Assembly: GCF_003966975.1 (NCBI RefSeq)
Contig: NZ_AP018437.1
Coordinates: 620,001 to 684,000 of the forward strand
DNA length: 64,000 nt
Reading direction: 5' to 3'
From: Pelolinea submarina
Lineage (GTDB): Bacteria > Chloroflexota > Anaerolineae > Anaerolineales > Anaerolineaceae
In this document: piece by piece, positions 58,112 to 64,000 of the stretch
Layout: each line of letters starts with the position of its first letter
How positions within the stretch are numbered: position 1 is the stretch's first letter
The notes under the pieces: generated by a model
The model's database searches: none
Seen by the model: only the letters and a program-made list of their open reading frames with translations
Told to the model about the DNA's origin: nothing
Program-made: the position numbers and the translations under genes

Positions 58112-59266
58112 TTAGGGAGCAACGGAAGCGACAAATTGGATCGCGCCGTCTTTGACCTGGAGCACGACTGCGCTCTTGATCGGGTTGTGCTGTTCATCAA
58201 AAGTGACTGTACCGGAAACTGCGTCGTATGAGAGGCTTTCCATCGCGGTGGCAACGGCTGCCGCATCGTCTACGCCGGCTTTTTCAATGGCGGCGAAGAG
58301 CAAGTTGGTGGCGTCATAAGCCAAGGTGGCTAAAGCATCCGGGGTCGCGCCGTATTTCTCGGTGTACTTGGAAACCCAGTCAACAACTACGTCGCGGGTA
58401 TCGTCGGGGGAATAGTGGTTGGAGTAGTAACCGCCATCGGCAGCAGCAATGTCGAGGTCGGAGGAATCCCAACCATCGGCGCCCATCATTACGGCGGTGA
58501 TGCCTAATTGTTTGGCCTGGGCAGCTACCAGATTGATTACATTGTAGTAATCAGGCAGATAGAGGACTTCGGCGCCACTATCGGCAACCTTGGTCAGAAT
58601 GGCGGAGAAATCGGTGTCGGTGCCGGTGTAGTTTTCTGAACCAACAATTTCGCCACCGTATTCAACGAATTTCTCGGAGAATACTTCAGCCAGACCACGA
58701 ACGTAATCATTACCCTGATCGGACATGACGAAAGCTTTGGTATAACCCTGGTCGGAAGCGAATTTTGCCATCACAAGACCCTGGAAGGGATCGATGAAGC
58801 AGGCGCGGAAGACCATGTCTTTGGTGGTGCCATCCAGATTCAGTGTAACATCAGCATTTGTTGAGGTGGGGGAGATCATGAGAACGCCCTTTTCCTGGGC
58901 AACTTCGGAAACCGGAATGGAAGCGGAAGAGCAAACTTCACCAACGATATAGTGTACGCCGTCCTGATCGATGACCTTGTTGGCTGCATTCACGGCCGGG
59001 TCAGCGGTGCATTGGCTGTCTTCTACGATGGGTTCAATCTGTTTTCCGAGGATGCCGCCATTGGCATTCCATTCTTCTACGGCCATCATGAAACCATTTT
59101 TGGTGGATTCACCGAAGGTGGGGACAGGGCCGGTGAGCGGGGACAGGTTGGCAACTTTGATGGTGTCACCTTCCGCGGCGGCTGGTCCCTCAGCGGCTGC
59201 AGGTGCGCAAGCCGCTAAAGCTAAAGCTAACAAAACTACAATTGATAATAATACGTTCTTTTTCAT
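58112..59266 (-). CDS. Branched-chain amino-acid-type substrate-binding lipoprotein (LivJ/LivK family)
   Basis: A 384-residue lipoprotein: signal MKKNVLLSIVVLLALALAAC with the lipidated Cys at residue 20, a short Ala/Glu linker, then the Leu/Ile/Val-binding fold (VANLSPLTGPVPTFGESTKNG, GGILGKQIEPIVEDSQCTADP, VHYIVGEVCSSASIPVSEVA, LMISPTSTNADVTL, AEVLYLPDYYNVINLVA, ATNLLFAAIEKAG). ATG 59266 with GGAG upstream fits the signal peptide. A second ATG (59347) in the same frame, directly after AAGGAGGTG, would add 27 residues before the signal. First gene of the liv operon. Confidence 0.94.
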   Translation of the reverse strand: MKKNVLLSIVVLLALALAACAPAAAEGPAAAEGDTIKVANLSPLTGPVPTFGESTKNGFMMAVEEWNANGGILGKQIEPIVEDSQCTADPAVNAANKVIDQDGVHYIVGEVCSSASIPVSEVAQEKGVLMISPTSTNADVTLNLDGTTKDMVFRACFIDPFQGLVMAKFASDQGYTKAFVMSDQGNDYVRGLAEVFSEKFVEYGGEIVGSENYTGTDTDFSAILTKVADSGAEVLYLPDYYNVINLVAAQAKQLGITAVMMGADGWDSSDLDIAAADGGYYSNHYSPDDTRDVVVDWVSKYTEKYGATPDALATLAYDATNLLFAAIEKAGVDDAAAVATAMESLSYDAVSGTVTFDEQHNPIKSAVVLQVKDGAIQFVASVAP

Positions 59267-59344
59267 CTTCTCAACTCCTTTGACGTTGATTGTTTTATTT
59301 TTTTGTTCTGTTGTGAAATTTCTGGTTCTCATTTGATAAAAGGA

Positions 59345-59356
59345 CATCACCTCCTT
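59345..59356 (-). promoter_or_regulatory. Strong SD and in-frame ATG upstream of the liv binding protein
   Basis: On the minus strand AAGGAGGTGATG (59356-59345) lies 90 bases before the signal-peptide ATG. Its ATG (59347) reads in frame into the lipoprotein gene, so it is either a 5' mRNA-stabilising SD or an alternative start. Confidence 0.5.
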
Positions 59357-59359
59357 ATA

Positions 59360-59851
59360 TTAAATTGTCCTAAATTGCTAGAAGCACTCCGTTTTATACG
59401 AAATGGGCTTCAAGGAAATAATTATGTTATGAAACTGCAACCCTCTAATTTGGTATCGACAACCCGATAAAATTTCGGCGTTTTTCAAAGTTGTCAATAT
59501 AACGATAAGCTCGTTTTTTAATATTAATGGTTAATTGGGCGGATTATGCCATACATCCATTGAATTGTCAACAAATGTCACTTTTTTTCGCGATGATTTT
59601 CACGTTTATGCCGAAATCTTTTTTATTGTTTTTTAAAAATAACAACACGCGGCTGTGCTGATATAGGACCTTTCACTTTACAAATTACTTTTTACGTTAT
59701 GGGAAATGTTATAATGCCACCTGTTCAAACAAATTTTATTAAATCTTTTCACATATGTAAGCTCTGGATTTATCAGCATTATTATCAATCATTGATTCTG
59801 AAAAATGCTTCTATATATCCGGATGTAATAGAAAGGGTGCGGGTATCTGAT
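59360..59851. other. About 490-base divergent intergenic region
   Basis: It contains the liv operon promoter region on the minus strand (TTGACA at 59497-59492 with TTTTAT at 59472-59467, 19-base spacing) and a TATAAT at 59710-59715 for the GNAT gene. A direct repeat TAAATTG/TAAATTG sits at 59361-59377. An open frame from 59699 runs into the GNAT gene but its first 51 codons lack family similarity. No other gene seen. Confidence 0.4.
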
Positions 59852-60775
59852 ATGTTGGAAAAGTATTATTTGAGAAGGCCGGATGAAACTGACCAGCAAT
59901 CTGTTCTTGACCTACTGATTCGATGCGATATTCGTGATGTTGGCCAGCCGGATTCCGATTTGGAAGATTTAAAATATGATTGGCGTCAAATTGACCTTAA
60001 TCAGGATGCATGGTTGGCTTTCAATCATGATGGCGTTTTAAAGGGCTACAGTGCTGTACTGCCCTGGAGGGATGGAAAACGTCTGGCGATCTATGATGAT
60101 CCCGGAACAGAAAACGATGAGTTATTCCTGGGTTTATTGGTGTTATGTGAAGGCCGGGCTGCCAACCAACTTCGGGAAGCGGGCGAACCATTAATGAAGA
60201 ATGTGGTGACGCATATATCAGATTCAGTGGATTACCAGAAGAAAATCCTGGAAGATGCCGGTTACCGCATCAATCGTTTCATCTACAATATGCATATTGA
60301 CATCGATGGGAATCTGCCGGATCCGGAATGGCCTGAAGGGGTGGAGGTCCGCAATGCGAAAACGGGCATTGACGACCGCCATATCCATGCAGTCATTCAG
60401 GAGGCATTCCGCAAACCGGATCATCCTGACCAGCCCTTTGACGAATGGCGAGAGTTCATGATGCGGGCCGACCTCTATCATTCCGATTTGTGGTTCCTGG
60501 CGTTGAAAGGGGATGATATTGTAGGAACTTGTTTGTGTTTCCCGTATGAAGATATCGGCTGGGTACGGCAGTTGGCAGTAACTGAACCTTTCCGCAAACG
60601 CGGATTAGGAACTGCATTATTGCAGCACTCTTTCAAAGCTTTCAAGCAGCGCGGCTACCATAAGGTCGGGTTGGGCGTAGAAAGCAGTAATGAAAACGCC
60701 TACCGCTTGTATGAACGCGCCGGGATGTACAAAGCCATCCATTTGGATGAATACCGGAAAACCCTGAATGTTTGA
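59852..60775 (+). CDS. Tandem GNAT-family N-acetyltransferase
   Basis: A protein of 307 residues with two GNAT-like domains in series. The C-terminal domain (from about residue 160) is complete, with IGWVRQLAVTEPFRKRGLGTALLQHSF (acetyl-CoA loop R-x-x-G-x-G/A: RKRGLGTA) and VGLGVESSNENAYRLYERAGM. The N-terminal domain (LRRPDETDQQSVLDLLIR onward) keeps the outline but lacks a clear acetyl-CoA loop, so it is probably structural. This layout is seen in mycothiol-synthase-like and related proteins. ATG 59852 is chosen where similarity begins; the frame is open upstream to 59699. Substrate unknown. Confidence 0.8.
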   Translation: MLEKYYLRRPDETDQQSVLDLLIRCDIRDVGQPDSDLEDLKYDWRQIDLNQDAWLAFNHDGVLKGYSAVLPWRDGKRLAIYDDPGTENDELFLGLLVLCEGRAANQLREAGEPLMKNVVTHISDSVDYQKKILEDAGYRINRFIYNMHIDIDGNLPDPEWPEGVEVRNAKTGIDDRHIHAVIQEAFRKPDHPDQPFDEWREFMMRADLYHSDLWFLALKGDDIVGTCLCFPYEDIGWVRQLAVTEPFRKRGLGTALLQHSFKAFKQRGYHKVGLGVESSNENAYRLYERAGMYKAIHLDEYRKTLNV

Positions 60776-60793
60776 TTAGCAGGTCAGGGGATA

Positions 60794-63700
60794 TTAGGAA
60801 TTTGCGATAATCAGTTTGTTGTATAGATCGGTTGTCTGCGGAGAGGGTTTGGCGCTGAGTTCTGATTTAAGAACTTTAACGCAGATGGTATATTGCTTGG
60901 ATAAAGCGGCTTTGTTTCCCAGGGCGGAATAAATTTCCATCAACCTACGGTGCAGTTCTTCGTTGCACAGGTCTTCTTTCAATGCTTGTTGGCAATAGCT
61001 AATTCCCTCATCGTATTCTCTGTTCTGAATACAAATGCTGGTTAGCTCGTCCACGGCTTTTAAATACATCTCCAGGTATTTTTGTCTATCTGCCATAACC
61101 CATATTTCATTGATTTCCGGTAAATATGGACCTTTGTAAAGATTGATGGCATTGATCAAATCCGCTTTCTTTTTTTTGAGATTCTTTTCGTCCTTTGCGC
61201 GGGTGATGGCGGAGATGAAGTTTTGCACGTCATATTCGTAATCAATGGCGCGATTGAATTGGTAGATATTGTCCTGGAATAATACGGCTTCTGATCCGAT
61301 AGCGTGGCGCATACGGTAAATGGCATTTTTGAAGCGCAGTTTCAATTCAGAAGAAGAAGAGTCCGGCCAAAAGACAAGACCGACTTCTTCCTTTGTCAGC
61401 CCTTCCGGGTGCGCCAGGAACATGAAAAACAGATCGCGCGAGGTTTGTGTTTTCCAATCGGAAATGGCCAGCGTTTGATTCCCGATGCAGACCTCGGCTT
61501 TTCCAAAGGCTTTGATGTCGAAGCGGGCGGGAGCAAAGGGAACGACCGAAGCTTCTTTGCGAATCTTGCGGCGATTTTTCTGCGTGAGGGTTTGGTAATC
61601 GTCCAGATAAGAGAATATATCCGAGAAGTAGGTTTTAAATTCTTTAATGTTGGAGAAGGAATTTAAATCCTGCTTGAGTTCGTTCAAAATAGACAAGCTG
61701 GGTATGTTGCGGTCCGGGTCGTCGATATGGTTCAAGAAATTCTTGATTGTGTTTTCGGCTTGCGGATAATCTCCGGTTTTAATCAGACACAGGAAGAGTA
61801 GAATTTCAGATCGTACTCCGTCTTCAACAAATCCCTCATCTTTGAAATATGAAGATGTGATCTGTAACTGTTCCTGCGCTTTCAAATACTCTTTATTGGC
61901 AAAATCCAGGGCAGCCTGTTCCAGACGGTATTTGTTGATTTCATAGGAGGAGCCGCTTTTTTTCGCTACTGATTGTGCCGAGCGAATCTGCATCTCGGCT
62001 TTTTTATACTGCCGGTCAATCAGGTTCATGCGCGCGCGGGCCATTTTTAAATAAAAAATAAGAAACTGGTCCTCAACCTGGCGCGCTTTTTCCATAGCCT
62101 GCTGGTAAGCATCCAGCGCTTCCGCATTGGCGTCCAGGTCTTTGTACAAGTCTCCGATGGAGGCCAATGAATAACCTTCCACGCGCCGGTCGCCGGCGGC
62201 GTGTGCGTAATGCAGTGCTTTTTCAAAATTATAGAATGAGTTTGAAAAATCACCGGATAAATGCTGCACAACACCCAGGTTATTCAGAATGGTTGGCTGC
62301 CAGATGGAATCGCTGACCGACTGCCAATATGTCAGTGATTTTTCATAGGCGTTTTCCGCCGACGCATATTTCCCCATTTTTTCATAAATCACGCCCATTT
62401 CAACCTGAATACGGGCGACGTCTTCTTCCATATTATTCTGCTGGCAGACCTGCATGGCTTTTTTGTAGTAGTCGAGGGCGCTGGAAAGATTTCCGGTTTC
62501 CAGTAAGTTGACCCCTTTGGCACGCAGAGCTTCGGAGAACAGATGAGAAAGGTAGGGAGCAGCACGCGTGAGGTCCAGTGCTTCTTCGGCATCCTGCATG
62601 GCCTCGTCGTAATTACCTAACATGCGTAATACCGCTGAACGCCGGATGAGCGTGTCAGCCAGGCTTGCTTCTTCATGGTTTTGCCGCAGCAGTGCCATTG
62701 CTTTGTCCAGCAGTTCTTTACCTTCCTGGATGCTGCTCTGGCTGGTGGCCACACTGGCTTTCATTGACAAGATGGCGGGGTTGTTCATAATGACGTCATC
62801 CGGCAGGGCGTCCAGCCATTCGGCCAGTTTGTTTAGTTTGCCGCGGGCGATGAAGGTGGAACCGGCTTTCTCAATTAACTTGACAATCGCTTTGGAATCA
62901 GAAAGCGCGGAATAAATCTCGAAAACACGTTCCCAGTCTTTTTTAGCGGAGTAATATTCCGCCAGTTTTTCCTTAATTGCGCGAGCGTCCTGTGGGCGTT
63001 CTCTTTGAATGGTACTTTGCAGAAAATCGCGGAAGAGGTGATGGTAGCGCACCCAGCTGTATTCGTCGTCCACCGGCAGTACAAATAAGTTGTGCTGGAT
63101 AACGTGGTAAAGCAGATCTCCCCATTTTTGTTGTTTTTGCAGCGCTTTACCGATAACTTCCTTGCACATTGCCGCGTTGAATTCCTCCAGGATGGAAGAA
63201 TTCAACATGAAATCACGAATATAATCCGGCTGCTGATCCAGGACCTGCTGCGCCAGGTATTCATATAGGCCGATACCGGAAGCACGCGAGACTTTGATTT
63301 GGTCGCCCATGCCGCTTTTTAGCATTTGGGAGGTGAGTAGCAGCCCGGTTATCCAGCCTTCCGTACGGGTAGCCAGCAACAGCGCTTCGTCGCTGTTAAT
63401 GGGCTTGTTAAATATTTTGTCGAACAGTTCTTCGATTTCATCAGGCAGGAAAGCCAGTTCTTCCACGGATAAACCGCCGACTTGCGAACGGGCCACCATC
63501 AGCGGCAGGTCGGGGAAGGTCAGCAGTTTGCGCGAGGTGATGACAATGTGGCAGTTGTCATCTGCGCGTTGGATGAAATTGCTCAGGAATTGGTCGATTA
63601 CCGGGTTGGATTTCAGTAAATGGTAGTCGTCAAGCACGATCACAAAGTGTTCAGTGATGTGGTCGTAGATATCGTTAGTGAGCGTGGAAATCAGAAAATC

Positions 63701-64000
63701 CTGGTTGAGCTGGTCCACCGGACTGCTTTCCAACACGCGTAATGAAGCATCACCGAATTCCGGGAACTTGAATTTGATGGAATGGATGAAATAGGCCAGG
63801 AAGCGTTCAAAATCTTGGTCAAGCGGATCGAGCGAGTACCAGCACACCGGCCAATCAAATTGAGAGGCGAAGTCTATTAATAAGGAAGTCTTGCCGTATC
63901 CAGCCGGAGCTGCCACAATGATCAGGCGGAAATCGAGCAAATCGCTCATCATTTCCAGCAGGCGGGGGCGTGATAGGAGCTCCTTTCGCCGTTGCGGAGT
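60794..64000 (-). CDS. STAND-ATPase/TPR transcriptional regulator with SARP-like C-terminus (5' end outside window)
   Basis: At least 1068 residues visible; the frame stays open to the window edge, and the text LLSRPRLLEMM before the ATPase shows that the true start lies beyond. The order is: MalT-like NTPase with Walker A APAGYGKTS and Walker B FVIVLDDYHLL; winged helix after it; a long array of TPR helices (about residues 380-760); then an OmpR-type winged helix (VCIGNQTLAISDWKTQTSRDL, LKLRFKNAIYRMRHAI) and a bacterial transcriptional activation domain (YKGPYLPEINEIWV, then TPR-like EYDEGISYCQQALKED). MalT/LAL proteins normally end in a LuxR HTH; here a SARP-type module takes its place. Convergent with the GNAT gene (18-base gap). 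Signal and targets unknown. Confidence 0.88.
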   Translation of the reverse strand, partial: TPQRRKELLSRPRLLEMMSDLLDFRLIIVAAPAGYGKTSLLIDFASQFDWPVCWYSLDPLDQDFERFLAYFIHSIKFKFPEFGDASLRVLESSPVDQLNQDFLISTLTNDIYDHITEHFVIVLDDYHLLKSNPVIDQFLSNFIQRADDNCHIVITSRKLLTFPDLPLMVARSQVGGLSVEELAFLPDEIEELFDKIFNKPINSDEALLLATRTEGWITGLLLTSQMLKSGMGDQIKVSRASGIGLYEYLAQQVLDQQPDYIRDFMLNSSILEEFNAAMCKEVIGKALQKQQKWGDLLYHVIQHNLFVLPVDDEYSWVRYHHLFRDFLQSTIQRERPQDARAIKEKLAEYYSAKKDWERVFEIYSALSDSKAIVKLIEKAGSTFIARGKLNKLAEWLDALPDDVIMNNPAILSMKASVATSQSSIQEGKELLDKAMALLRQNHEEASLADTLIRRSAVLRMLGNYDEAMQDAEEALDLTRAAPYLSHLFSEALRAKGVNLLETGNLSSALDYYKKAMQVCQQNNMEEDVARIQVEMGVIYEKMGKYASAENAYEKSLTYWQSVSDSIWQPTILNNLGVVQHLSGDFSNSFYNFEKALHYAHAAGDRRVEGYSLASIGDLYKDLDANAEALDAYQQAMEKARQVEDQFLIFYLKMARARMNLIDRQYKKAEMQIRSAQSVAKKSGSSYEINKYRLEQAALDFANKEYLKAQEQLQITSSYFKDEGFVEDGVRSEILLFLCLIKTGDYPQAENTIKNFLNHIDDPDRNIPSLSILNELKQDLNSFSNIKEFKTYFSDIFSYLDDYQTLTQKNRRKIRKEASVVPFAPARFDIKAFGKAEVCIGNQTLAISDWKTQTSRDLFFMFLAHPEGLTKEEVGLVFWPDSSSSELKLRFKNAIYRMRHAIGSEAVLFQDNIYQFNRAIDYEYDVQNFISAITRAKDEKNLKKKKADLINAINLYKGPYLPEINEIWVMADRQKYLEMYLKAVDELTSICIQNREYDEGISYCQQALKEDLCNEELHRRLMEIYSALGNKAALSKQYTICVKVLKSELSAKPSPQTTDLYNKLIIANS

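Noticed and set aside
59699-59851. N-terminal extension of the GNAT protein
   Set aside because: The 51 extra residues lack GNAT similarity, and the frame start lies upstream of or over the TATAAT at 59710.

Overview
The window reads as one continuous chromosomal segment of an anaerobic, fermentative bacterium, most likely an Anaerolineae-type member of the Chloroflexota. This is an inference from style and content: lipoproteins with long Ala/Glu/Pro linkers after the lipobox, very many solute-uptake operons, a giant STAND-ATPase/TPR regulator with a SARP-like C-terminus, a cytoplasmic-type [NiFe] hydrogenase, and no respiratory genes. Codon use and promoter style look uniform, with several near-consensus TTGACA-N17-TATAAT promoters. 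The only clear mobile element is one IS200-type insertion. Layout: 1-6.9 kb holds a peptide ABC transporter (end of one binding protein, two ATPases, a second binding protein, two permeases). 6.9-11.6 kb is housekeeping: tRNA-Gln, glmU, cdd, recO, a NifU-like protein, a LuxR-type regulator, an SRPBCC protein and mntP. 11.7-14.3 kb encodes a WD40-like lipoprotein and a secreted TIM-barrel protein that resembles a glycoside hydrolase without its catalytic glutamates. 14.5-16.7 kb encodes a two-subunit [NiFe] hydrogenase whose large subunit ends exactly at the metal-binding motif. 16.7-18 kb is arsM with an arsR. 18.1-18.9 kb is the IS200-like element. 18.9-24.6 kb is a PTS operon of the ascorbate (Ula) type combined with ManNAc-6-P epimerase and a SIS-domain protein, headed by a PRD regulator. 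25-27 kb holds a BtpA/SgcQ protein, a YjbQ protein and a small Ala/Lys/Pro-rich protein. 27-32.7 kb is a TetR-controlled operon (class II aldolase, class III aminotransferase, MFS carrier, FGGY kinase) with a compact divergent promoter/operator. 34.3-38.3 kb holds an opine-dehydrogenase-like protein, a cobalamin-binding mutase-like protein and an M20 amidohydrolase. 38.4-47.6 kb is a LacI-controlled CUT2 sugar-type ABC transporter that carries two M20 amidohydrolases and a glutamine-amidotransferase-like protein. 47.7-51.1 kb is an ECF transporter. 51.1-53.7 kb is a second arsenic/redox locus (arsC, small thioredoxin, ArsP-type permease, arsR). 53.7-59.4 kb is a branched-chain-amino-acid-type ABC operon. 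59.8-64 kb holds a tandem-GNAT protein and the 5'-truncated STAND/SARP regulator. How the genes work together: the window is dominated by import and first-step catabolism of organic nitrogen and sugars. The strongest candidates for an undescribed system are the 34-47.6 kb island (transporter, several M20 deacylases, opine dehydrogenase, B12 protein), which would fit uptake and dismantling of N-substituted amino acids or sugar-amino-acid conjugates, and the 27-32.7 kb TetR operon. Recurrent regulatory features are orphan strong Shine-Dalgarno sequences 67-90 nt upstream of all three complete binding-protein genes and the PTS IIC gene, stem-loops just after two binding-protein genes, and several apparently leaderless mRNAs.
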